Shown: positions 43,717-52,082 of the stretch, piece by piece | Numbering within the stretch: position 1 is the first letter of the stretch | Layout of the letters: each line of letters opens with the position of its first letter | Assembly (NCBI GenBank): GCA_045644465.1 | Contig: JAZRGV010000019.1 | Coordinates: forward strand, 1 to 64,000 | DNA: 64,000 nucleotides | Source: HGM04593 sp045644465 | Lineage (GTDB): Bacteria > Bacteroidota > Bacteroidia > Bacteroidales > Bacteroidaceae | Direction: 5' to 3' | Made by a program: the position numbers and the translations under genes | Notes under the pieces: model-generated | What the model was told of the DNA's origin: nothing | The model's input: only the letters and a program-made list of their open reading frames with translations | The model's database searches: none

Positions 43717-44988
43717 ATGAAACTCCTACAAATAGCTTCCGGAAACTTTTTCTCAACCTATGGTGGAGGACAAGTCTATGTCAAGAACATTGTCGATGAA
43801 ATGATTCGGCAAGGGCTTGACATAGCCGTGCTATCCTTTGTTAGCAAGGATATTGACATTACCGAACATAATTACAAGGGAATACAACTTTGGGAAATTG
43901 GAAAACAGGCTACGAGCACCAGTATAGAAGAGCTGCTACGCACTATCTCGCCAAACATCATACATGCGCATAGTCAAAAAGCAGCGTTCGCATCTTTAGG
44001 AGAATGTTTGAACATCCCCGTTGTTGTCACAGCACACCATGGCGGAATCCTATGCCCTGCAGGAGCATTGATGAATGCCGATGATTGTATCTGCAACAAG
44101 ACCATATCGCACCGGAACTGTTTGAAATGTTGCTTGGCAAATATACGTACGGGCCGTGGATGGTATCCGGCAATGAAATTACTACCTAATAATTGTTATC
44201 AGAAATTGGGTAAGGCATTGCAAAAATTACCTTTTATTCCATTTATAACCCCTATTGGCAGCGTTGCGCTTGCCATTGAAAACAAAATAAATGAATGGCA
44301 AACAATCTGTGACAAGGCAACAAAAATTATTGCGCCAAGCAATGCCATTGCATATGCAATGTGCCGTAACGGATTGGCACTTGAGAAGGTAAAGATTATT
44401 CCACACGGAATACCTAAAAACACAAAGCATTGTCATCCTAATAAAAACGTAAAGCAAGAGAAAATTCGTTTCTTTTATGTAGGCCGCATCTGTCGCGTAA
44501 AAGGAGTTCACGTATTATTGGAAGCCTTCAGTGCTTTGACAAACTCAAACAAAGCCGAGCTTCATATCATTGGTGGCGCAGGTAATAAAAGCGAAGAACG
44601 TTATATGCAAAGTTTGCGACATCGTTATCAATCGCCCAATATTATATGGCATGGCAAGGTTCCTGCAGATAAGGTTTTCGAGACTATTAAGGATTATGAC
44701 GTAATGGTACACCCTACTATCTGTATGGAAATTTTTGGATTAAACATCGCAGAGGCATTAGCTATGGACAAACCGGTTTTGGCAACACGTTGCGGTGGCG
44801 CGGAAATGCAGATAAAGGAAGACGTAAACGGTTGGTTGGTTGCACCAAACGACATACAGGCATTACGTACTAAAATGGAGGAAATAGTAGAACAGGGTGT
44901 CACCATAGACACAACTGCACTTCACGAGAATGTTATTTCTATTAACGAACATGTAAAAGAGATATTGAATATTTATGAAAGTTTTTAA
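43717..44988 (+). CDS. glycosyltransferase family 4 with Cys-rich insert
   Basis: A 423-residue GT-B enzyme. The N-terminus (MKLLQIASGNFFSTYGGGQVYVKNIV) and the C-terminal donor site (RFFYVGRICRVKGVHVLLEAF, then IHIIGG-like ELHIIGGAG and MEIFGLNIAEALAMDKPV, CGGAEM) are typical of GT4. About residues 110-145 contain a Cys cluster (GGILCPAG, CICN, CLKCC) that is unusual for the family and could bind a metal. It overlaps the next acyltransferase by 14 bases. Donor sugar unknown. Confidence 0.88.
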   Translation: MKLLQIASGNFFSTYGGGQVYVKNIVDEMIRQGLDIAVLSFVSKDIDITEHNYKGIQLWEIGKQATSTSIEELLRTISPNIIHAHSQKAAFASLGECLNIPVVVTAHHGGILCPAGALMNADDCICNKTISHRNCLKCCLANIRTGRGWYPAMKLLPNNCYQKLGKALQKLPFIPFITPIGSVALAIENKINEWQTICDKATKIIAPSNAIAYAMCRNGLALEKVKIIPHGIPKNTKHCHPNKNVKQEKIRFFYVGRICRVKGVHVLLEAFSALTNSNKAELHIIGGAGNKSEERYMQSLRHRYQSPNIIWHGKVPADKVFETIKDYDVMVHPTICMEIFGLNIAEALAMDKPVLATRCGGAEMQIKEDVNGWLVAPNDIQALRTKMEEIVEQGVTIDTTALHENVISINEHVKEILNIYESF

Positions 44989-46084
44989 TTCAAATCTACC
45001 AACTAACATCGATTATAGGGTTAATAATTTGAATTTAATTAGGTTGTTAGCTGCATTTCAAGTTCTCATTGGGCATTTACATGCAGAATTTCCAGTTTCA
45101 CCTCTGAAATATTTAACAATGTTCAATGGTGTGCCTATTTTCTTTACAATTAGTGGATTTTTAATTTTTTGGTCATATGATAACAACCCAAATATCAAAC
45201 AATATTTTATTAATCGTTTTTTACGAATATATCCCGCATTAATTACTGCTTTAATACTGACTATTGTATTGATGTTTGTACTTGGAATTATTAATGATTC
45301 CATCTTTACAAATACATCATTTTATCTATGGATATGTACTCAACTTACATTTATACAAGAGTTTACTCCAGAAATACTCAAAGGTTTTGGAAGAGGGTTA
45401 GCAACTCCTAATCCCCCACTATGGACTATTGGTGTAGAAATGCTTCTATATATGTTTATTCCTCTACTATATAGGCTTGTTAGGAAATATAATAGATATG
45501 TAAAAACAATATTTTTACTTGTAATAGGAACTATTTCATATTGCCAGAACCAAACAGGATTTATTACTGAATGGCTCCAAAGCATATCATCAAATGGTTA
45601 TTGGCTAATTTTCATACATCCATTCTGCCAGTTTTTTTCTTTTATTTGGTATTTTATTATTGGTATACTATATTATTTGTACAAAGACACAATCATTCCG
45701 TTCCTTGCAGGAAAAGGCGGATACTTTCTGTTAATTTATATAGCACTCTCAATATTAGGCTTTAAAATGAATTGTACTATAGGGACATACTCTCCCTGCG
45801 GTTATACATTTTTTCTATATTTACTGTTAACAATCTGCATTTTCAGTTTAGCATATACCAAACCGACATTCACAAAGAATCTTATAGGCAAAACAGACAT
45901 ATCATATGGTTTGTATATCTATCATATGTTGATATTGAAAACTTTTCAAGAATTAAGACTAATTTCATTTGGTTATATGTTATTGTCAATATTACTTTGT
46001 TTCTCTATAGCCTACCTATCATGGAATTTTATTGAGAAAAAAGCTCTAAAACTAAAATCAAAATCATTATATAAAGGAGCATAA
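44975..46084 (+). CDS. acyltransferase family 3 membrane protein
   Basis: A 369-residue Acyl_transf_3 (OafA/YrhL-type) membrane protein. NLNLIRLLAAFQVLIGHLHAEF near the N-terminus holds the R-x-x-A and H-x-H elements of the family, PIFFTISGFLIFWSY follows, and there are about ten hydrophobic helices. It starts 14 bases inside the upstream glycosyltransferase and ends with TAATG at the next start, so it is tightly coupled to both. Very A+T-rich. Adds an acyl group to the repeat unit; which sugar is unknown. Confidence 0.9.
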   Translation: MKVFNSNLPTNIDYRVNNLNLIRLLAAFQVLIGHLHAEFPVSPLKYLTMFNGVPIFFTISGFLIFWSYDNNPNIKQYFINRFLRIYPALITALILTIVLMFVLGIINDSIFTNTSFYLWICTQLTFIQEFTPEILKGFGRGLATPNPPLWTIGVEMLLYMFIPLLYRLVRKYNRYVKTIFLLVIGTISYCQNQTGFITEWLQSISSNGYWLIFIHPFCQFFSFIWYFIIGILYYLYKDTIIPFLAGKGGYFLLIYIALSILGFKMNCTIGTYSPCGYTFFLYLLLTICIFSLAYTKPTFTKNLIGKTDISYGLYIYHMLILKTFQELRLISFGYMLLSILLCFSIAYLSWNFIEKKALKLKSKSLYKGA

Positions 46085-47208
46085 TGAAAAAGAAACGATT
46101 ATTGATTGATGCTAACTCGATTTTAGGCTATGTCAAAAATGGCCATGTATATGGAGTTGGACGAACAACTTTTGAATTACTAAAAGCTTTAAACGAACTG
46201 ATAGTAACAATTCCTTTTGAGATAGTACTTTATTCGCAGAATACCAAACAAATAACACCTAAGGGATTATTCAATTTCCGTTTATTTCATTTTTTATGGC
46301 CAAATAGAGATAATTATAATAAAATATTATACTTTTTGGGTATAAAAAAGAAAATTCTAAAATATGACTTAATGCATATTCCGCATAATGTTGACAACGT
46401 CTTGGATGATGTCTCAAATACAATATTTACAATACACGATGCCATTGTTTTCAGATATCCTAAATATTGGGGACTTAGAGAAGAAAGAAAGAACCAACTT
46501 CGTACTGTTGCTCAACAATGTAAGGCAATTGTAACATGTTCAGAGTGTTCAAAGCATGACATTGTACAATTCCTTAATGTACCTGAATCAAAAGTCACCT
46601 CTATACCCTGGGGAGTTAACAGAGAAATGTTTCAACCTACATTTGACGAAGATTATATTCGCAATATAGGAATAAAAGAATTATATTATTTTACATCATC
46701 AGCCAATCATCCAAGAAAAAACTTACCTTTGTTGTTGAACTCATACCGGATATACCTAAATTTAGGAGGTCGTGGACAGTTGGTAATACTTAATCCACAA
46801 AAGGGGAATTTAATAGGCTATGAAGATCTGATAGAAAACGGAAAAATTATTGTACTGAATAAAATTTCAGACAACGAGCTTGCTGTTCTGTACACGTATG
46901 CTCAATGTTCCATAGTACTTAGTTCTTATGAGGGCTTTGGATTGCCCGTATTAGAATCATTAGCTTGCCACACACAGGTTATATGTGCACGCAACAGTTC
47001 ACTAATAGAAGTTGGTGACAATATTGTTGATTTTGTGGACAATTTAGATAGTAATTGTATTGCAAAAAAACTTTTAAGCTATGACAACATAGCAAAAAAG
47101 GATATTCTTGATAGTACCGATTTAGAACTACATTTACAAAACTTCTCATGGGAAGAATGTGCCAAGAAATACATAGAGTTTTATAAAAAGCAATTATCAA
47201 TCTCTTAA
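46084..47208 (+). CDS. glycosyltransferase family 4
   Basis: A 374-residue GT-B transferase with start MKKKRLLIDANSILGYVK, and donor-site stretches YYFTSSANHPRKNLPLLLNSYR, LNKISDNELAVLYTYA, then SSYEGFGLPVLESLA with the conserved E-x7-E-type motif. TIHDAIVFRYPKYWG is an acceptor-domain loop. It overlaps the preceding gene by one base (TAATG). Codon use and A+T content match its neighbours. Donor and linkage unknown. Confidence 0.9.
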   Translation: MKKKRLLIDANSILGYVKNGHVYGVGRTTFELLKALNELIVTIPFEIVLYSQNTKQITPKGLFNFRLFHFLWPNRDNYNKILYFLGIKKKILKYDLMHIPHNVDNVLDDVSNTIFTIHDAIVFRYPKYWGLREERKNQLRTVAQQCKAIVTCSECSKHDIVQFLNVPESKVTSIPWGVNREMFQPTFDEDYIRNIGIKELYYFTSSANHPRKNLPLLLNSYRIYLNLGGRGQLVILNPQKGNLIGYEDLIENGKIIVLNKISDNELAVLYTYAQCSIVLSSYEGFGLPVLESLACHTQVICARNSSLIEVGDNIVDFVDNLDSNCIAKKLLSYDNIAKKDILDSTDLELHLQNFSWEECAKKYIEFYKKQLSIS

Positions 47209-47222
47209 AATCTTAATTTTTG

Positions 47223-48185
47223 ATGAATTTCACAATAGTAATTCCAACATATAATGGCGCAGACTATATAGAAGAAGCACTACAATCTGCCATAAACCAG
47301 ACACGCAAGGCTGATGCTATTATAGTATCTGATGATAACTCTACAGATAATACTTTAGAGATATGCTCGCGCTACAAGGAACATATTAAAATTCACCAGA
47401 ATGAGAATGGTCCATCGGGTTTTGTTGAGGGTTGGAATAACGCCATCCGTTTAGTTGAAGATGGTTATATTGCCATACTTCACCAAGACGATTTATTGGC
47501 ACCAACATTCCTTGAAGAGGCAGAGAAGGCCTTGTCAAAGCATCCTGACGTCAAGCACTTTTTTGTTCCATGCAACTATATAGACGGGGATGGCACGCTA
47601 AAATGCGAACCAAACTATTGCGATGGGGAAATACACAGATATTCCGGCATAGAATATACCGACACCTATCGTAGGATAAGGAATCCGCACCTTCATCGAT
47701 GCCCTGGCGTTATTACACATCGTAGTATTTTTGATGTTTGCAAGTATAGAAAAGAAGCTGGCCATATTGCCGATGATGATTTTTTCTATCGTGTAGGCCA
47801 ATATACCGATGTTATAGGTGTGCTTAAGCCTCTTGCATCATATCGCGAACATATAAAATCAGAAACTGGCCATTTAGAAAATATCAAATTAGTCATACGC
47901 TTGGCTAATGATTATATCTATCAAGTAGAACAAAGTCATTTCAACAGTTGTATATCGAAAAACACTTATACTTTCTTTGAATATTGGGCTTCATATTATA
48001 CAACTCAAGAATTTATATATGCAATAGTACAAGACAATAATACTTTATATAAAACTGCATTATTACATAAAAAAAAATTAACAGAACTTCATGTAAATAT
48101 CAGATTTAAAGAACGAATAATCTATGGTATGAACAGACTATTCGGACGTAAATTTACAAGAATGTTATTAAAGACACTTATATGA
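47223..48185 (+). CDS. glycosyltransferase family 2
   Basis: A 320-residue GT-A transferase starting MNFTIVIPTYNGADYIEEA, with the DDNSTDNT motif and QDD-type metal site (AILHQDDLLAPTF). The C-terminal half ends in a basic region (MNRLFGRKFTRM). I use the ATG at 47223, not the TTG in front of it. Its end overlaps the PIG-L start by 4 bases (ATGA). Sugar specificity is unknown. Confidence 0.9.
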   Translation: MNFTIVIPTYNGADYIEEALQSAINQTRKADAIIVSDDNSTDNTLEICSRYKEHIKIHQNENGPSGFVEGWNNAIRLVEDGYIAILHQDDLLAPTFLEEAEKALSKHPDVKHFFVPCNYIDGDGTLKCEPNYCDGEIHRYSGIEYTDTYRRIRNPHLHRCPGVITHRSIFDVCKYRKEAGHIADDDFFYRVGQYTDVIGVLKPLASYREHIKSETGHLENIKLVIRLANDYIYQVEQSHFNSCISKNTYTFFEYWASYYTTQEFIYAIVQDNNTLYKTALLHKKKLTELHVNIRFKERIIYGMNRLFGRKFTRMLLKTLI

Positions 48186-48898
48186 AATCATTTATACGAT
48201 ATATAAGAATATTCATACTGCATTTTCTGAATAACAACAAGCCTTTGTTAGAACTTTCAGAAAATACGGTAATCTTAGCCCCCCATCCCGATGACGAGGT
48301 TATAGGATGTGCAGGGCTTATACAAGCTTTAGTAGAGCGCGGCACTCCCCCACATGTTATTATTTTAACAGGTGGTGAAGGTTCGCATCGTGGCTGTTGC
48401 GATACCTCTGCAGATGATATTATTAAAGCACGCCACCAACTGACACTAAAAGCAGCGAAAACATTAGGCTTGCCACTGTCAAACATTCATTGCCTTGAAT
48501 ATCCTGACGGAGGTATAGCTTTTGCACATGTCGAAACAGAAAAATTAAAGGTAATTTTGGACGAATTATCCCCAAAAGCATTATTTTTGCCACATAAGGG
48601 TGAAGGTTGGAACGACCATGTTTGTGTTGCAGAGATTATAAAAAAACTGATGAGACAACAGACTATCGACATCTACGAATATTGCGTTTGGATGTGGTAC
48701 TATAACGTGTGGAATCTTGACTACAAGAATGCCCGTATATTGAAAATGACGCCGACACAGCACCAACGCAAATTGCGAGCAATAGAGCAATACACAAAGC
48801 CATTAGCACCTTGTGGCAAGCCTTGGAGTGGAGCGTTACCAAAAACGTTTTTGAAAGCTGCACATTGGAATAAAGAATTATATTTTAATGTAAAATAA
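48182..48898 (+). CDS. PIG-L/LmbE-family deacetylase
   Basis: A 238-residue zinc deacetylase-like protein. The active-site motif APHPDDEVIGCAG has His35, Asp37, Asp38 and Glu39; a C-terminal LPHKGEGWNDHVCVAEII supplies further His ligands. Relatives remove N-acetyl groups from GlcNAc-linked substrates, so it may expose an amine on the repeat unit. Translationally coupled to the preceding glycosyltransferase and one base before the ATP-grasp gene. Substrate unknown. Confidence 0.88.
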   Translation: MKSFIRYIRIFILHFLNNNKPLLELSENTVILAPHPDDEVIGCAGLIQALVERGTPPHVIILTGGEGSHRGCCDTSADDIIKARHQLTLKAAKTLGLPLSNIHCLEYPDGGIAFAHVETEKLKVILDELSPKALFLPHKGEGWNDHVCVAEIIKKLMRQQTIDIYEYCVWMWYYNVWNLDYKNARILKMTPTQHQRKLRAIEQYTKPLAPCGKPWSGALPKTFLKAAHWNKELYFNVK

Positions 48899-48899
48899 T

Positions 48900-50021
48900 A
48901 TGGAAAACAATTTTATAGCAATTATTGCAGGAATTGGCACATATAACGATATTGGAATGATAAGGAGTCTTGGCGAGAAACATATTCCTATATTTTATAT
49001 TACGAATGAACCCCATGTATTCCCCATTCATAAAAGCAAATATATAACACAAACTATATATTGCGATATGAGTGAATTGGAATTTATAAATACGATCAAA
49101 TCGGTTTGTACTCAACAGAAGGCATATGGTGTCGTATTCCCAACATCAGATATTACAGCATTGTATTTAGATCGCAATTATGAAAATCTTAAAGAAATCT
49201 GTACATTCTCTAACGCACATGGAAAATTAGAGTATGAAATGGATAAATTAATACAAGTTAACAGAGCAATAGAGGCTGGATTAGATGTACCTTCTGCCAT
49301 TTCTGCTGATGCAAAGAACTTACCACAAGGAATAAAATACCCATGTATAATCAAACCTTTGGCAAGTATTTTTGGTTCAAAAAGCGATATTACAGTTTGT
49401 AAAAACGAAAGTGATCTTTCCATAGCAAAAGAGAAATATATCAATAAGGATTGTTCACAAATTTTAATTCAAGATTTTATTACAGACATAAAATTGGAAA
49501 TTGGAATTACAGGTATAGCTTTACCAAATGGAGAGGTTATAATAAAAGGAATGTTCCATAAGCAAGGAATAATTGGAGGAAGTGCTGTTTACGGAACATA
49601 TAGTATTGAAGAACACGCCGTACTTTACGATAGAATTAAAAAGTATATTCATTTGGTTGACTATGTAGGCATTTTCGACATGGATTTCCTGAAAGATAGC
49701 CAAGGGAAATATCACTTTATCGAATGTAATTATAGAAATGGAGCATACGGATATGCTGTAACAGCTGCAGGATTCAACATGCCTTACATTTTATTTAAAG
49801 CAATTACGTCTCAACAATGGAACGAGCCCAACAAATTACGTTCTGTAGTTTTTATGGAAGAACGTTCGTATATTTTGAATTTATTGCAAAAGCGCATCTC
49901 TTTATGGCATTGGCTTAAAGACGTTGCATCAACAGATGTATTTCTTTGGTTTAATTGGAAGGATATAAAACCATACATAAGAATACCACATTTTATTAAA
50001 AAGTTTTTTGTAAAAAAATGA
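48900..50021 (+). CDS. ATP-grasp enzyme
   Basis: A 373-residue ATP-grasp ligase-like protein. It shows a Rossmann-like N-terminal part (IIAGIGTYNDIGMIRSLGE), a VVFPTSDITALYLD stretch, the phosphate-binding region (YPCIIKPLASIFGSKSDI), and late metal-site strands (VGIFDMDFLKDSQGKYHFIECNYR). Such enzymes in polysaccharide loci join amino acids or other carboxylates to amino sugars. Following a deacetylase, it could acylate the amine that is exposed; this is inference. Its stop overlaps the ATG of the truncated glycosyltransferase remnant (ATGA). Confidence 0.85.
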   Translation: MENNFIAIIAGIGTYNDIGMIRSLGEKHIPIFYITNEPHVFPIHKSKYITQTIYCDMSELEFINTIKSVCTQQKAYGVVFPTSDITALYLDRNYENLKEICTFSNAHGKLEYEMDKLIQVNRAIEAGLDVPSAISADAKNLPQGIKYPCIIKPLASIFGSKSDITVCKNESDLSIAKEKYINKDCSQILIQDFITDIKLEIGITGIALPNGEVIIKGMFHKQGIIGGSAVYGTYSIEEHAVLYDRIKKYIHLVDYVGIFDMDFLKDSQGKYHFIECNYRNGAYGYAVTAAGFNMPYILFKAITSQQWNEPNKLRSVVFMEERSYILNLLQKRISLWHWLKDVASTDVFLWFNWKDIKPYIRIPHFIKKFFVKK

Positions 50022-50179
50022 AAGCCCTTATATGTATTCCTTGCCTGTTGACAGGTGGAACTGAAATACAAACCCTGAGCACGGTGCAAGCCTTGGCACA
50101 AGGTGGGCACGATGTTACTGTGGCATGCTATTTCGAGCATACGCCCGACTTCGTCAAGAATCAGAGGATTTTTTGTTAA
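50018..50179 (+). pseudogene. 5' remnant of a GT4 glycosyltransferase
   Basis: A 53-codon frame (MKALICIPCLLTGGTEIQ, ending DFVKNQRIFC then stop) matches the first part of the intact glycosyltransferase at 52083 (LICIPCLLTGGTEIQTL, HDVTVACYFEHTPD). Similarity ends abruptly at HTPD. It is coupled to the ATP-grasp stop (ATGA), as an intact gene would be, so this is the resident gene's start cut by the insertion downstream. Confidence 0.85.
50021..50149 (+). repeat. direct repeat copy 1: glycosyltransferase 5' segment
   Basis: Aligns without gaps to 52098-52226, offset 2,077 bases, with visible scattered differences. The two copies flank the AAA-ATPase gene. Confidence 0.85.
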
Positions 50180-50219
50180 ATAATTTATAATACAGCAATA
50201 ATTTCACAAAAACATTTAT

Positions 50220-50227
50220 TACTTTTG
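50220..50227 (+). promoter_or_regulatory. -7 box of a short promoter-terminator unit
   Basis: TACTTTTG is a perfect TAnnTTTG. No TTTG lies at 19-21 bases upstream. A terminator follows 46 bases later. Confidence 0.4.
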
Positions 50228-50233
50228 TGGCAA

Positions 50234-50308
50234 AACCGGCACAACACACTTAGTAAACAAAAAAGCAGAACTTCTCCGTTATAGCAATATAACGGAGATT
50301 TTATTTTT
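50234..50308 (+). ncRNA. candidate short leader RNA or small RNA before the AAA-ATPase gene
   Basis: Between the -7 box at 50220 and the terminator at 50273 a transcript of about 75 bases would start near 50234 and end in the T-run. It may be a small RNA or a terminated leader of the following gene, or the hairpin could be the tail of DNA brought in with the insert. No homology is recognised. Confidence 0.25.
50273..50308 (+). terminator. terminator with GCAA tetraloop
   Basis: An 11-bp perfect stem (50273-50283 with 50288-50298), GCAA loop, followed by TTTTATTTTT. Confidence 0.85.
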
Positions 50309-50349
50309 CCGCCGCACGACTTTCACAAGAGCAACTTTCATAAAAATTA

Positions 50350-50381
50350 ATTGTTTATATAATATATAAACATTAAATTTG
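50350..50381 (+). promoter_or_regulatory. promoter of the AAA-ATPase/PD-DEXK gene
   Basis: ATTG (50350-50353, three of four), 20 bases, then TAAATTTG (50374-50381), perfect, 48 bases before ATG 50429. The gene therefore has its own promoter inside the polysaccharide operon. Confidence 0.6.
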
Positions 50382-50428
50382 CAATATTGAGTATAATAGG
50401 CATATTATAACAAAAAAAATACAAGAAA

Positions 50429-51973
50429 ATGATATACCCAATTGGCAGACAAAACTTCGAGAACCTGCGCAACGATGGTTGCGTGTATGTTGACAAGACA
50501 GCACTCATGTATAAGCTCGTTAAGGAAGGCAGCGTATATTTCATGAGCCGTCCTCGCAGATTCGGAAAGAGTCTGTTGTTATCGACTTTGGAAGCATACT
50601 TTACAGGCAAGAAAGAACTGTTTAAAGGATTAGCTATTGAACAACTCGAAAAAGACTGGTTCGTACATCCGGTACTGCACCTCGACCTGAATGCGAAGAA
50701 ATTCGATAAAGCAGAAGACTTATACGACATTCTCAATGCACAGCTCTATTGTTATGAACAACAATACGAGAGTGTATCAATAGACAGCAGTATTGAAGGA
50801 CGTTTCCGCGCAATAATACGTGCCGCAAAAGAGAAGACCGGACGTAACGTGGTTGTACTCATCGACGAGTACGACAAACCTATTCTGCAAGCCATTGGAA
50901 ACGCACCGTTGCAGGAAGAGTTCCGTAACACACTCAAAGCTTTCTATGGAGTACTCAAGAGCGCCGATGCCGACCTGAAGTTCGCACTACTCACCGGAGT
51001 AACAAAATTCGGAAAGGTAAGTGTATTCAGTGACTTGAACAACCTCAACGACATTTCAATGGACACCGCATTCCATAATCTTTGTGGAATTACAGACGAA
51101 GAACTACATAAAATCTTCGACGACGAGATACAACAACTCGCAGACAACAACGGGCAGACCAAAGAAGAGGCATATGCAACGTTAAAGCGCAATTACGACG
51201 GATATCATTTCGACAGAATGAAAAGTTGTGGTATCTACAACCCATTCAGTGTTTTGAACACATTATCAAAACGCACATACGGTAGCTATTGGTTCAACAC
51301 CGGCACACCAACATACTTAGTAGAACTTATAAAGAAAGCAGATTTCAACATAGAAGAGCTATCGAACTACGTCGCAAGCGAAGACCAGCTCAACAGCATA
51401 CACGTTGATGACATAGACCCCATACCGGTGCTATATCAGAGCGGATACCTGACCATTACTGAGTATGATAGCCGTTTTGCATTATACACTCTCGACTACC
51501 CTAACGAAGAGGTAAAATCGGGATTCATTAACTTCTTGTTACCGTTCTACTCAAAGGTAAAGGAAAAACAGACACAGTCTATTATAAGCAGATTCGTAAC
51601 AGCCATAGAAAGAGGCAAAGCCGAAGATTTTATGCAACAACTGCAGAGCCTCATGGCTGGAACACCGTACGAACTTATAAGAGACCTTGAAAACCATTAC
51701 CAGAATGTAATGTACATAATTACCAAGCTTATGGGACTTTATGTACAGGCGGAATACAGGACCATAAACGGCAGAATAGACCTGCTGATAGGAACTAAAG
51801 AGTATTTATACATAATAGAACTTAAGTTCAACGGAACAGCAAAGCAAGCCATGGAACAGATACACAACAAGGAATACTCACTGCCGTTTGAACAGCAAGG
51901 CAGAACAATAATAAAGATTGGAGCAAACGTTTCACCCGAAACAAGAAACATTGAAAAATGGATTATTGAATAA
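50429..51973 (+). CDS. AAA-ATPase-like protein with C-terminal PD-(D/E)XK nuclease domain
   Basis: A 514-residue protein of the AAA-ATPase_like plus PDDEXK_9 family, common in multiple copies in Bacteroidales. The start MIYPIGRQNFENLRNDG and VYVDKTALMYKLV are the family signature; the Walker A-like SRPRRFGKS is at 40-48; VVVLIDEYDKP is Walker B. Near the C-terminus GRIDLLIG (Asp451) and IIELKFNGTAKQA (Glu464, Lys466) form the PD-(D/E)XK core. It has no role in polysaccharide synthesis; it interrupts the operon, has its own promoter, and is flanked by glycosyltransferase 5' duplications. Its biological role is unknown. Confidence 0.92.
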   Translation: MIYPIGRQNFENLRNDGCVYVDKTALMYKLVKEGSVYFMSRPRRFGKSLLLSTLEAYFTGKKELFKGLAIEQLEKDWFVHPVLHLDLNAKKFDKAEDLYDILNAQLYCYEQQYESVSIDSSIEGRFRAIIRAAKEKTGRNVVVLIDEYDKPILQAIGNAPLQEEFRNTLKAFYGVLKSADADLKFALLTGVTKFGKVSVFSDLNNLNDISMDTAFHNLCGITDEELHKIFDDEIQQLADNNGQTKEEAYATLKRNYDGYHFDRMKSCGIYNPFSVLNTLSKRTYGSYWFNTGTPTYLVELIKKADFNIEELSNYVASEDQLNSIHVDDIDPIPVLYQSGYLTITEYDSRFALYTLDYPNEEVKSGFINFLLPFYSKVKEKQTQSIISRFVTAIERGKAEDFMQQLQSLMAGTPYELIRDLENHYQNVMYIITKLMGLYVQAEYRTINGRIDLLIGTKEYLYIIELKFNGTAKQAMEQIHNKEYSLPFEQQGRTIIKIGANVSPETRNIEKWIIE

Positions 51974-52082
51974 TCAAAAATATTGTACAATCAGGAAAAG
52001 GTGGAGTTTCAGCTGCAGAAATTAGAGCCTAAACATCAAGTACAACCCATAACTTAGAGTACTGCCTAGTAGAGGACAAAGT

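Noticed and set aside
50018..50179. The 53-codon frame as a real small gene
   Set aside because: It matches only the start of the downstream glycosyltransferase and ends abruptly at the insert boundary.
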